NCBI GenBank assembly: GCA_965222005.1
Contig: OZ244935.1
Span: 5,580,001 to 5,644,000, forward strand
Origin: CBDCTM01 sp965222005
GTDB taxonomy: Bacteria > Bacteroidota > Bacteroidia > Chitinophagales > Saprospiraceae
DNA: 64,000 nucleotides
Direction: 5' to 3'
Shown: positions 43,421-52,297 of the stretch, piece after piece
Layout: each line of letters begins with the position of its first letter
How positions within the stretch are numbered: the first letter of the stretch is position 1
Program-made: the position numbers and the translations under genes
Notes under the pieces: model-generated
The model's database searches: none
What the model was told of the DNA's origin: nothing
Seen by the model: only the letters and a program-made list of their open reading frames with translations

Positions 43421-43447
43421 TAGTTTTGAAAATGTGACTCCCCCTAT
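43421..43447 (+). promoter_or_regulatory. candidate promoter and GTGACT box before the PPC-repeat gene
   Basis: TAGTTTTG at 43421-43428 matches the TAnnTTTG -7 box. Directly after, 43434-43447 reads GTGACTCCCCCTAT; a similar GTGACTTTTTCCTAT lies before the sigma-like gene (45788-45802). Shared by two genes, it may be a site read by that sigma factor or another regulator (inference). Confidence 0.3.
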
Positions 43448-43492
43448 AGTCCTTTCAGACAGGAAAAGTCACCAGCTTTTTGAAAAAAATCC

Positions 43493-45763
43493 ATGCGCAG
43501 ATTTACTCTACCCCACTTTGGCCTGGCACTCGGCTTCATCAGCCTATTGCTCATGCTATTTGCTTTCCGAGCCCACAAAGCCCCTCGACCCGGCAACCAC
43601 CTGAACAGCCTGAGTCCGGTAGCCCAAAGCCGCACTCCTGCTATTGCACTTTCCAGCTCCGTCGAAATGATTGCTTATGATACCAGCCTGGCCCGCAACT
43701 TGGCCGTAGGTGCCATTGATGAATACCAGTTTTTTGGTAGTGCAGGGGATGTGATAAAGATCAGGGCGGGGGAAGCTTTTACTGCTATCTTACTAAAAAT
43801 GACCCTGCTAAGCCCCTCAAATCAGTCCGTCGAAATTGTTCAGTCTAATTATGTAGTGGCTATTGCTCACCAATTGGTTGACGAGGGATTCTATACCATC
43901 CGGATAGAAGATGATAATGGAGCTGACGGAGGAGACTATGGCCTTAGCCTCCAAAAGCTCAACAGCCATGAAGAAGTAAGCCGGATTGGATACGATACCA
44001 CTTTTGCCTCTTATATTGAAATTCCGGGCGAAATGGAGGCTTATTCCTTTTATGCAGATACCGGCGAGGTGATCACTATCCGAACCGGAGAATTTAGTGC
44101 CATCGTACCCAAAATCGAGTTGTATAATCCTGAGGGGCTGCTTATCAATGCCGATGCTGAAAATTACAGCTCCAGAATATCTCAAAAAATTGAAAATACG
44201 GGGTGGCACACCCTTCTCGTCATGGATGATAATGGCTACGCTACAGATTTTGATGATCCTTTCGGCCTTAGCCTCCAAAAGCTCAACAGCCATGAAGAAG
44301 TAAGCCGGATTGGATACGATACCACTTTTGCCTCTTATATTGAAATTCCGGGCGAAATGGAGGCTTATTCCTTTTATGCAGATACCGGTGAGGTGATCAC
44401 TATCCGAACCGGAGAATTTAGTGCCATCGTACCCAAAATCGAGTTGTATAATCCTGAGGGGCTGCTTATCAATGCCGATGCTGAAAATTACAGCTCCAGA
44501 ATATCTCAAAAAATTGAAAATACGGGGTGGCACACCCTGCTCGTCATGGATGATAATGGCTACGCTACAGATTTTGATGATCCTTTCGGCATCAGCCTCC
44601 AAAAGCTCAACAATGCCGGTAGCCTGGCAGATTTTGTAAAAGATACGGTCCACATTTCTTTTATAACCTATTATGGGCAAGTGGACCTATATACCTTTTT
44701 CAGCAGGGAGGGAGAGCATGTGACTGTCAGAATGAGTGAGTCCTTTTCCGCTATACAATCGCTGATCGAGCTATATGCTCCTGATGGCAGTTTTCTTAAG
44801 GCCGATACCGCTGTAGGTAGTAATGCCCCTGCCCAGATCAGCAATTACGAAATTACCGAAACCGGCGTTTACTCCCTCCTGGCTATGGACGATGAAGGAA
44901 ATGACATAGATAATGATGATCCATACAGCATCTCCATTACCGGCATTGGTGCGGATGTGGTACGCATTCTCAATCCTACTATATGCCGTGACGACAGCGT
45001 GATAGTCGGCAGCAGCTACTTCCATTGGGGCAATCCAAGTGGTCAGGTAGTCATCGAGGATGGGGTGGAGCCGGGTATTGACAGTATTATACAGATTGAT
45101 TTGCAGTTTTATCCGCTTGCTGAAAGCCAGCAGAATACCGCCCTCTGCCGGGAAGACTCCCTATACGTCGGTAATGAAATTTTTCATCTGGACCACCCTG
45201 CGGGCCTGGTGAGGCTGGAGGGATTGGCGGCACATGGCTGCGACTCGTTGGTGCAGGTAATGCTTGAATTTCATCCTCAGGTAGCAGTGGGCAATTTTGT
45301 GGGCAGTCTGTGTCCCGGGGAATCTGAAGAAATTGGCGGTATGGTTTTCGACCTTAACAATTCCGAAGGTACCGTCATACTGCCGGATGCCAGTACTCCT
45401 TATGGCTGTGATTCCACCGTAAGCGTGACTATCAATGAGCGGGAGAACTGCGGTTCGCTTGTTCCTCAACCCGCTTTGAACATTCCTACCGCTTTTACAC
45501 CCAATCAGGATGGCACCAACGATTACTTTGTCATCCAGGTAATGAATGGCCAGCCCGACCTGGCCGGAGACTATCCCCACAACCGGCTGCTTATTTACAA
45601 TCGTTATAAGACACTGGTCAAAGAATATGCGCCTTACGACAATAGTTGGGAGGGCACGGACCGGCAGGGAAATCGCCTGCCGCTGGATACTTATTATTAT
45701 TTTTTCCAGCTTGGCGATGACAGCCATCTACAACAATCCGGATTGGTCACGATTATCCGCTGA
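43493..45763 (+). CDS. PPC-like repeat surface protein with T9SS type-B (CHU_C) C-terminus
   Basis: A 756-residue secreted protein. After a hydrophobic N-terminus, four PPC-like beta-sandwich repeats (about 55-165, 165-270, 270-380, 380-480), two of which are near-identical, are followed by three short Cys-anchored modules (CRDDSVIVGSSYFHW, CREDSLYVGNEIFHLD, CPGESEEIGGMVFDLN). The C-terminus NIPTAFTPNQDGTNDYF ... DTYYYFFQLGD is the gliding-motility-associated CHU_C domain, a T9SS type-B signal. An adhesin or matrix protein is the likely role. Confidence 0.85.
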   Translation: MRRFTLPHFGLALGFISLLLMLFAFRAHKAPRPGNHLNSLSPVAQSRTPAIALSSSVEMIAYDTSLARNLAVGAIDEYQFFGSAGDVIKIRAGEAFTAILLKMTLLSPSNQSVEIVQSNYVVAIAHQLVDEGFYTIRIEDDNGADGGDYGLSLQKLNSHEEVSRIGYDTTFASYIEIPGEMEAYSFYADTGEVITIRTGEFSAIVPKIELYNPEGLLINADAENYSSRISQKIENTGWHTLLVMDDNGYATDFDDPFGLSLQKLNSHEEVSRIGYDTTFASYIEIPGEMEAYSFYADTGEVITIRTGEFSAIVPKIELYNPEGLLINADAENYSSRISQKIENTGWHTLLVMDDNGYATDFDDPFGISLQKLNNAGSLADFVKDTVHISFITYYGQVDLYTFFSREGEHVTVRMSESFSAIQSLIELYAPDGSFLKADTAVGSNAPAQISNYEITETGVYSLLAMDDEGNDIDNDDPYSISITGIGADVVRILNPTICRDDSVIVGSSYFHWGNPSGQVVIEDGVEPGIDSIIQIDLQFYPLAESQQNTALCREDSLYVGNEIFHLDHPAGLVRLEGLAAHGCDSLVQVMLEFHPQVAVGNFVGSLCPGESEEIGGMVFDLNNSEGTVILPDASTPYGCDSTVSVTINERENCGSLVPQPALNIPTAFTPNQDGTNDYFVIQVMNGQPDLAGDYPHNRLLIYNRYKTLVKEYAPYDNSWEGTDRQGNRLPLDTYYYFFQLGDDSHLQQSGLVTIIR
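43940..44587 (+). repeat. two tandem 324-bp units inside the adhesin gene
   Basis: Unit 1 is 43940-44263 and unit 2 is 44264-44587 (108 codons each). I see only two base differences, both silent (GGC/GGT and CTT/CTG). A third, diverged copy begins at 44588. The near-identity points to a recent duplication or gene conversion, and such repeats can expand or contract. Confidence 0.9.
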
Positions 45764-45787
45764 CAAAATATTTTTTCAAAAAAAGGA

Positions 45788-45802
45788 GTGACTTTTTCCT
45801 AT
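45788..45802 (+). promoter_or_regulatory. GTGACT(T)4CCTAT element before the sigma-like gene
   Basis: GTGACTTTTTCCTAT ends 25 bases before ATG 45828 and resembles 43434-43447 upstream of the PPC-repeat adhesin. A related word, reversed, is at 43461-43472. Could be an autoregulatory site of the sigma-like protein. Confidence 0.3.
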
Positions 45803-45827
45803 GGATATCACAATAAAGTAAGTACCA

Positions 45828-47114
45828 ATGGGTAAACTGGAGGAATTGGATCACGAAGCCAGGCATGGTGACCAAAACGCCAAAGCTAAATTGGGCAGGC
45901 TGTTGGTTGATCAGGCGGCGAAGTGGATTGTTCGCCTTAACCGGGGATTGGTAAATTGCTCTATAACAGAGGCTAAGGATGTTTACATGGACGCTGTGAA
46001 AATTTATTTAAAAGATATTGATAAAAAGCCCGACCGTGAAACCTCAAATGTGAATGGGTTACTTTGGGAAATTGCCCATGGAAGGCACATTAAACAGTAT
46101 AAGAAACAAACCAAAAAGGTAAAAGAGCATTTTGCTAGAAGCGAAGAATATGAAAATCGTCAGGGAGGGCAAAGCAAGGGCGAAAAGCGGGTGGCTCGCT
46201 TCACTCATTGGGATCCATCCAGAGATATTGGAGCAGAACGACCCGCAGAACAATCGGAAGCCTTGGCATTGGAGGCTGGTTTTTATGCATGCCTCTACCA
46301 ATTGGGCACCACTTGTAAGGACATTCTAGTAAAACGCTTTGTAGAAAAGAAAACAGCACGCGCAATCGCCAGGGAAGTTTCTCTTCCATCGCTGGTAAAA
46401 AAAGAAACCGACATTTTCACAACTCGAAACAAATGGAAGGATATATGGCCTGAAAAAGAGGATGTATTTAAGTTGTATGAATTTGTAGTTTGCCACGAAA
46501 TCAACGAGCTGGAAGAGCAAGTCAAGGAAAAGAAAAATATGCTTTTAAAACATCTATCAAAAATCGACTTCGAAGAGCAGCTTGCAGCTTTCGATCATGC
46601 CAATTATAAAAATTTCAAATCGGGCAAAGACAGTAGGTTGCAAAGCCAAAAAATTAAAACCAGGGAGATATTAATTTGTGCCTATACGGATTTGGCGCAT
46701 CATTTTTCTCCAAAACCTGAACCTGTACCATATGGACGTTGGTTGACCTTACTCAAGCATCAGCTTAGTGATATCAAGCAAACATGCATGGGAAAAATGT
46801 ACAAATGCCTCAAGCACACGTTTAGTGAGAATGTAACGAACTATCTGCCTACTCTGGCTGGAGTTGTTCGGGACAATCTCTCAGAACCCTGTAAAGGCGT
46901 TTTAACGCTTTATTACTCAAGCGAAAAACCACCTAAAGATATGAAGCGCTCAACTTATATTATTGAACAACTGCATCAGAGGGATCGAAAAAATGGAAGC
47001 AACTATTATAAAGACATAAAAACTGAAGTTGATCTAAAGCATAAAAAATACAAATGCATGAGTGGCCTGAACGAAATGATCATTGAAGAAATCGCAAATC
47101 AAATCAAAAAGTAA
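45828..47114 (+). CDS. sigma-70-like (ECF-type) factor, double length
   Basis: A 428-residue protein. Residues ~1-115 fit an ECF sigma region 2 (TEAKDVYMDAVKIYLKDI, GLLWEIAHGRHIKQYKKQ), and 145-185 a region 4-like helix-turn-helix (LYQLGTTCKDILVKRFVEK, KTARAIAREVSLPSLVKK). A second region 4-like helix lies near 345-375 (DNLSEPCKGVLTLYYSSEKP). The usual ECF length is ~190, so this looks like an extended or fused, degenerate member. It is followed after 4 bases by an anti-sigma-like gene, then two proteases. Assignment to the sigma family is moderate. Confidence 0.55.
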   Translation: MGKLEELDHEARHGDQNAKAKLGRLLVDQAAKWIVRLNRGLVNCSITEAKDVYMDAVKIYLKDIDKKPDRETSNVNGLLWEIAHGRHIKQYKKQTKKVKEHFARSEEYENRQGGQSKGEKRVARFTHWDPSRDIGAERPAEQSEALALEAGFYACLYQLGTTCKDILVKRFVEKKTARAIAREVSLPSLVKKETDIFTTRNKWKDIWPEKEDVFKLYEFVVCHEINELEEQVKEKKNMLLKHLSKIDFEEQLAAFDHANYKNFKSGKDSRLQSQKIKTREILICAYTDLAHHFSPKPEPVPYGRWLTLLKHQLSDIKQTCMGKMYKCLKHTFSENVTNYLPTLAGVVRDNLSEPCKGVLTLYYSSEKPPKDMKRSTYIIEQLHQRDRKNGSNYYKDIKTEVDLKHKKYKCMSGLNEMIIEEIANQIKK

Positions 47115-47118
47115 AGCA

Positions 47119-47844
47119 ATGAAGCTCAACGAACAATATACAGAACGTATAGACCGCTATCTGACCGGTGAAATGAATTTGGAGGAAAGAGAAGCCTTTG
47201 AAGAGGATTGCCGTAAGGACACGACTCTCCGCGACCAATTAAAGGCACAACAGGCTTTGGTGGAAGCAATACAAGTATATGACTACACAGAGAAAAAAAA
47301 AGAAGCTCAACAAAGCCAGTATGAAAAGCCTGGAGTTCGATTTGAACTGCCCGGCGACATTGATCAGCAAATCCGAAAAGTCGAACAGCGTTTGGCTATT
47401 CGAAGATTGGTTCCCATTGCAGCCATGCTGGTGATTGGGTTTGGCCTCGGCTGGATTATGTTTGGAATGAATCGGGAAGATACAGGTGAGCAATTAGCAA
47501 ATCAGGAAAAAGAAGACACCCGTAATCTGGCTGCTACTCCCGGGCTGACAAAGGAGATTCCGTTCACCTTCCATACAGTCGATATTAACGGAAACACCAT
47601 TGCTACCCACACTTCTACCTTCACGATAATGTTTCAGGAGCAAATTGCGGATAATGCCATACACCTCATAGGGAAGCAACTAATTTTACCTGTGTCAATG
47701 GTGCAGGAAAACAGCTCGGTGGCAATGGTTGGCTGGGGATTGAATGCGGCTGCTCCTTCTTTAATGCGACTGAGTATTGATGAAATTAATTATGAGATCG
47801 TACCAGGAGAAATGATAGGCAGACTACATAGGTTTAATGAGTAA
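47119..47844 (+). CDS. anti-sigma-factor-like single-span membrane protein
   Basis: A 241-residue protein from ATG 47119. The N-terminus (RIDRYLTGEMNLEEREAFEE DC split around a Cys-poor region) matches the short anti-sigma helical module of Bacteroidota; it is followed by a Lys/Glu-rich linker, one membrane span (LVPIAAMLVIGFGLGWIMFG, about residues 92-111) and a periplasmic beta-rich domain. It lies between the sigma-like gene and the protease gene, the classical partner position. No zinc-binding HxxxCxxC motif is seen. Confidence 0.6.
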   Translation: MKLNEQYTERIDRYLTGEMNLEEREAFEEDCRKDTTLRDQLKAQQALVEAIQVYDYTEKKKEAQQSQYEKPGVRFELPGDIDQQIRKVEQRLAIRRLVPIAAMLVIGFGLGWIMFGMNREDTGEQLANQEKEDTRNLAATPGLTKEIPFTFHTVDINGNTIATHTSTFTIMFQEQIADNAIHLIGKQLILPVSMVQENSSVAMVGWGLNAAAPSLMRLSIDEINYEIVPGEMIGRLHRFNE

Positions 47845-47855
47845 TTTTGTACTTC

Positions 47856-49238
47856 ATGAATTTTTTGGCAGTAATAATTATTTTTTTCTTTTGCTTTACG
47901 CACGATAGTTCAGCTCAAACCCAAATGCCCACTGGTTGCATTCGGGAAGATAGCACCTATTTTGCCACTAAAGACAGCCTGCCTTTTGAAATCAGCAAAT
48001 CCACAATTCTTGCTGAAAACCCATCCCTGAAACCGTATTGTCCCACCCCTGGCTCTCAGGGAAATTGCCCTTCATGTGTAGGTTTCGCTGTAGCGTATGC
48101 CCTTACCATCGAAAAAGCAAAGAGAGGTGTTGACATTGACGACCACAGATGCCTGGAGGAAATTAAGTACTCCCCGTGTTTTCTATACAACGCTATACGT
48201 GATAAAAAAAATGGTGGCGCAAAACTTTCCAAAGCATTGAATTTTATAGTAGATACCGGAATCTGTAAAAGCTACGATTTTCCTGATTGCATACTTTGCA
48301 AAGACTTAAACAAAGACACATTAGCAAAGCTGCCAAAAGTCCAATGTGAAAAATATTTGCGGCTTTTCAACGAATATGATACGGAGGCGTACAAACTACA
48401 AAAAGTAAAATATATTCTCTCTATTGGAAAGCCCATAGTGTTAGCCCTTGATCCCCAACTTGGTATATTTCCGAATGAGGAAGCTTTTTGGCATCCTGCC
48501 CGCCTGGGCAACTATCAATCTAAGTTTTTACATGCAGTAGTGGGCATTGGATATGATAGCACTGGTATTGAGATGTTAAACAGTTATGGCCCGGATTGGG
48601 GCAAGGGAGGATTTTTTAAAATGAAGGACAAGGCACTTGCCCGACAGGCTGCATATGCTTACAGTCTCTGTTTGAGCGATACTATTGGGTGTGGAGGCAA
48701 AGGAAACCCCTCCTCCGAGAAATTATACGCTTATTTCAGCCTATACCATAAAAGAGACGGTTCGTTAGCCGAAGTACAAATGAAAAGAATGGAAAGAAAC
48801 CAATATGCTCCCATTAAAAAGAACTGGCACGAGCGGGATTGGTTTAAGCTTGCCGTAGAAGAGGTTCCACAACATACCAAATTGTACCTTTACCTACTTA
48901 CATCCACTCCTGAAAATCAATCTAAATTGTTGCAGGAATTCAAGCCTACTGAATTCAATGATTCTCTGGAGATCGATGATCTATATTTTGAAAAAGGGAC
49001 AGACAATCTAATACTATTGGTCAGCAAAAACAAAATAGTAAATGTCAATCAAAAAGCTGAAGCTATTCATTCGTACTCCGGCACGCTTCGGCAAAAGATG
49101 TATGCCGCCTTTGACATTCCCATTGAAGACGAGGCTACCACCCATTTTAGCAGCAACAAGTTGATGAGCATTGCGGATCCGGAGCTAAACAAATCTGGTA
49201 AATTTATAATTGTTCTTTCTATGCCAATAGTGGATTGA
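47856..49238 (+). CDS. papain-like (C1A) cysteine protease, secreted
   Basis: A 460-residue protein. ATG 47856 gives a signal peptide (NFLAVIIIFFFCFTHDSSAQ); a TTG 9 bases upstream is less likely. The papain catalytic set is present: oxyanion Gln68 and nucleophile Cys74 in QGNCPSCVGFAVAYAL, His226 in FLHAVVGIGY and Asn242 in MLNSYGPDWGKGGFF. A C-terminal domain of about 170 residues without recognised family follows. It starts 11 bases after the anti-sigma-like gene, so all four genes from 45828 to 52289 may be one transcript. Confidence 0.85.
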   Translation: MNFLAVIIIFFFCFTHDSSAQTQMPTGCIREDSTYFATKDSLPFEISKSTILAENPSLKPYCPTPGSQGNCPSCVGFAVAYALTIEKAKRGVDIDDHRCLEEIKYSPCFLYNAIRDKKNGGAKLSKALNFIVDTGICKSYDFPDCILCKDLNKDTLAKLPKVQCEKYLRLFNEYDTEAYKLQKVKYILSIGKPIVLALDPQLGIFPNEEAFWHPARLGNYQSKFLHAVVGIGYDSTGIEMLNSYGPDWGKGGFFKMKDKALARQAAYAYSLCLSDTIGCGGKGNPSSEKLYAYFSLYHKRDGSLAEVQMKRMERNQYAPIKKNWHERDWFKLAVEEVPQHTKLYLYLLTSTPENQSKLLQEFKPTEFNDSLEIDDLYFEKGTDNLILLVSKNKIVNVNQKAEAIHSYSGTLRQKMYAAFDIPIEDEATTHFSSNKLMSIADPELNKSGKFIIVLSMPIVD

Positions 49239-49271
49239 TTTATTGATTTTTAACGATTTGAAACTATTTAC

Positions 49272-52200
49272 ATGTTTTTTTCTTTTAAACCCTGCTTATT
49301 AATTGGATTACTGATCACTTCTTTCTTCTGGAGCTTGCCAAGTATTGACAAAATATCACTAAGCTCTCCTTATGCTTCCTCTTCTAAGGCGACAGAATCG
49401 ACATCTACAAAAGCAATAAAATGTGGAGTTCAGGATTTTCAAGGTCGCTTGTTAGTGGCTGGCGAGATTAATGAAAATAATTCCAACAAAATATTTCTCG
49501 AACTACGGGATATTTTACACAATAACTCAATAATAAAAGATACCGTATTTAGTTTTGAGTATGCAGTCAGTATAAACACAATTTTACAAACTCATGACGG
49601 GCTGTACGCATTGGGAGGGAACAAAAGTAATGGACAACTACGCAACGCTTACCTGCTGATTCTTGATGAAAATTTCAATCTATATACTGAGCGTATAATT
49701 AACCCACAAGAGAATGGAACGATAAACGATCTGGCACAGGATGCATCGGGCAATCTATATGCGGTGGGCAGTCTTAACGACCACATGTATATCTGTACCA
49801 TTGCTTTTAGCAATTTTGAAGTAATTCCACCAATAATGTGGCAGGAGCCTTCAGTTGGCAAATCTATAGCCGTAAATCAAACTGGCGATTTTTTCATAAC
49901 CGGACAAGCAGGACACCTTCTGGATCCTAACATGATGGTGTGGGCTTTTAATAGTATTAACAACCGTTTGAATGATATTTACAGATTAAATAAAGCAGAG
50001 GGGACCGATATATTACTAGATGACCAGGAGGATATTTATATCACCGGAATCTATTATGCTCCTTTCAAAAAAGAGGAAGCTATGTTGCTGAAACTAAGTA
50101 AAAGGGGGAATCCCATTACCTTCAATACTTGTTGCGGGTATGGGATGGACAGAGGTATTTCATTGGTCAAATCAATTAACCAAGATATATATGTACTAGG
50201 ATATAGCACCTCCATCTTCCCTGGGAGCCGGACGCCCAAAAAGCTCATTTGGAAGTTAGATGCAGATGATTCTAAGGATTCTTCCGGAACCATTTTGCCA
50301 ATTAACAGCCAAAAGCCAGAGGCTGAAGTTTTAGATATAGCGGTGCCACTCCACAATGGAAATTTTGTAGCTATCGGGAAAGAAATAAAATCAAATTCCT
50401 TGACCAACAGCATAGAAATTATCAAGTTACAAAACTCCAAGCGGGAATTATTAGATGAATTAGGAAGAAATGAAGTTTCCATTAACACGAATCCTACGAA
50501 GATAGAGGATGAAAAAAAAGACGCTATTCTTTATCCGCTCGAAAGATGTTTTAAACGGGTTTCGGTTGTAAACAATACCAACCAGATCGCATCTGGTCTT
50601 TGGCTGAATATTGACGACAATGGTTCATTGAAAGGCCTCAAGGTACCTAAACATCTTGACGTTGGACACATTCCCCCCAGTAGCTCAAAAGATGTTTTTA
50701 TCCCAATAAAAGGTTATGCGCAGCTTGAGGCTGGCAAGGCTGTTTTTAGTGTTAAATTAAGGAACCCCTTAAAGATTTTTGGTAATAAACAATTTACGAT
50801 TCAAACGGCTCCTAAAATCATTGTCACCAATACTCAACCTAGCAAAAAAACGTACAGCAGAGGTAGTAAAGAAGTACTTCAATTTCTAGTGGAGAATAAA
50901 AGTGTTAAACCTACCAACAACATTAAGCTGGTCTTAGAAACATGTTATGGCCAGGATGAGGAAAGAATACACTTGCCCGGCACGGACAAGATTTCCGTCA
51001 ATCTCATTGTTTATATTGGCCAAGATCACTTTGCTGACTTTTTGCCTTTTCATGTTAGTGTATATGAAAAAGATCAACTAATACAAACTTTTAATGATTC
51101 GCTCTATCTTGAAAAGAATTATTCTTTTTTGGACGCTAATCAAAATGCAGGAATTTATTTAACTTCTCCCAATGCTGATGATTTTTGTTCTTCAAATATT
51201 TTTAGACTCAAAGATGATGTATTAAACGTAGAAGCAACAATTATCACACGAACCAAATTGACCAGAGATGAGTTAAAGTGTCGAAGCTGCACTTTTTTTT
51301 ATGAGGGATTCGAAAAAAAAGCAGTGAAGAATATAGGCAAAGCAGGCTTGGCAAAGATAAATTTTGTTGAACAGAGGGATGGTTATTATTGGTACAAATT
51401 CGAGCAAGCGATTCGGTTTTCAGAAATCGACAGGAACAAAATAGTGAAAGTATGGGCGCAAGCAACAATTAACGAAAAACAGGTAAAAAGTAAAACGGCT
51501 TTTATTGAATTTAAGCCTGTAGATTTATATCTCCTCCCTATTGGAATTCCTTATAAAAATGATCTAAAATATACTTATCAAGATGCTTTAGCTTTCAGAG
51601 AAGCATTTGCAAGGCAGGAAAAAGGCAATATATTTAGAAAAGTTGAGTTCTTAGATGCCTTTCTGACTGATTCTCTAGTTACAAAAAACAAGCTAAAAAA
51701 ATACTTTGACGATCTTCATGTTAAGTTGACATCTCAAAAAACCATTAATGAATCCGATCTTTTAATTGTATTTATTTCATCTCATGGCGACTCACGGGAT
51801 GGCCAATTTCAATTACTTTCCACCAACTATCTCAACAATTCAACAATTGACAATTATGTAGATTTTAAAGATGTAATTTTGAGCTCTCTTGAAAAACTGC
51901 CTTGCAAAGTTTTACTTTTGATTGATGCATGCCATAGCGGAGGTGCAAAAAGCGGCCTACAATCCAATGTATTGATAGGAAATTTAATAGAACACCCTAA
52001 AGGTATTGCAGCTTTAGCCTCTTGTAGAGAAGATGAAAAATCTTATGAATGCGAAAATTATCGACAAGGCGCTTTTACAGAAGGGCTTAAACGAGCTTTA
52101 ACAGGAAAAGCTGACCAGAACTACGACAAGATTATTACGCTGGGAGAGTTGTTCAGGTTTCTAAGAGACAATGTTCCAGCATTAGTAAATGCCAATAATT

Positions 52201-52289
52201 GCATCTTCCATGGACCGCAAAATCCAATTATGCCTCGAAAAGGTTTGGATGACAACATTGCAATTTACTCTTTAGAATTAGATGAATGA
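49272..52289 (+). CDS. large secreted protein with C-terminal caspase-like (C14) protease domain
   Basis: A 1005-residue protein. The hydrophobic N-terminus (PCLLIGLLITSFFWSLPS) is a signal peptide or anchor. Residues ~40-370 hold beta-propeller-like units (DLAQDASGNLYAVGSLND, DDQEDIYITGIYY), then an Ig-like region (~515-600). The caspase p20 domain starts near 750 (LYLLPIGIPYKNDLKYTYQD) with the catalytic dyad His838 in FISSHGDSRDGQ and Cys887 in LLIDACHSGG. The S1 pocket is not assignable. It is 33 bases after the papain-like gene. Confidence 0.87.
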   Translation: MFFSFKPCLLIGLLITSFFWSLPSIDKISLSSPYASSSKATESTSTKAIKCGVQDFQGRLLVAGEINENNSNKIFLELRDILHNNSIIKDTVFSFEYAVSINTILQTHDGLYALGGNKSNGQLRNAYLLILDENFNLYTERIINPQENGTINDLAQDASGNLYAVGSLNDHMYICTIAFSNFEVIPPIMWQEPSVGKSIAVNQTGDFFITGQAGHLLDPNMMVWAFNSINNRLNDIYRLNKAEGTDILLDDQEDIYITGIYYAPFKKEEAMLLKLSKRGNPITFNTCCGYGMDRGISLVKSINQDIYVLGYSTSIFPGSRTPKKLIWKLDADDSKDSSGTILPINSQKPEAEVLDIAVPLHNGNFVAIGKEIKSNSLTNSIEIIKLQNSKRELLDELGRNEVSINTNPTKIEDEKKDAILYPLERCFKRVSVVNNTNQIASGLWLNIDDNGSLKGLKVPKHLDVGHIPPSSSKDVFIPIKGYAQLEAGKAVFSVKLRNPLKIFGNKQFTIQTAPKIIVTNTQPSKKTYSRGSKEVLQFLVENKSVKPTNNIKLVLETCYGQDEERIHLPGTDKISVNLIVYIGQDHFADFLPFHVSVYEKDQLIQTFNDSLYLEKNYSFLDANQNAGIYLTSPNADDFCSSNIFRLKDDVLNVEATIITRTKLTRDELKCRSCTFFYEGFEKKAVKNIGKAGLAKINFVEQRDGYYWYKFEQAIRFSEIDRNKIVKVWAQATINEKQVKSKTAFIEFKPVDLYLLPIGIPYKNDLKYTYQDALAFREAFARQEKGNIFRKVEFLDAFLTDSLVTKNKLKKYFDDLHVKLTSQKTINESDLLIVFISSHGDSRDGQFQLLSTNYLNNSTIDNYVDFKDVILSSLEKLPCKVLLLIDACHSGGAKSGLQSNVLIGNLIEHPKGIAALASCREDEKSYECENYRQGAFTEGLKRALTGKADQNYDKIITLGELFRFLRDNVPALVNANNCIFHGPQNPIMPRKGLDDNIAIYSLELDE

Positions 52290-52297
52290 CTCAAATA

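Noticed and set aside
43817..44680. 287-codon frame opposite the adhesin gene
   Set aside because: It is the reverse-strand shadow of the tandem repeats; the plus-strand protein has the clear domains.
49272..52289. antiphage immune caspase
   Set aside because: The protein has a signal peptide or membrane anchor and a long extracytoplasmic region, and no sensor domain or effector partner of a known defence system is next to it.
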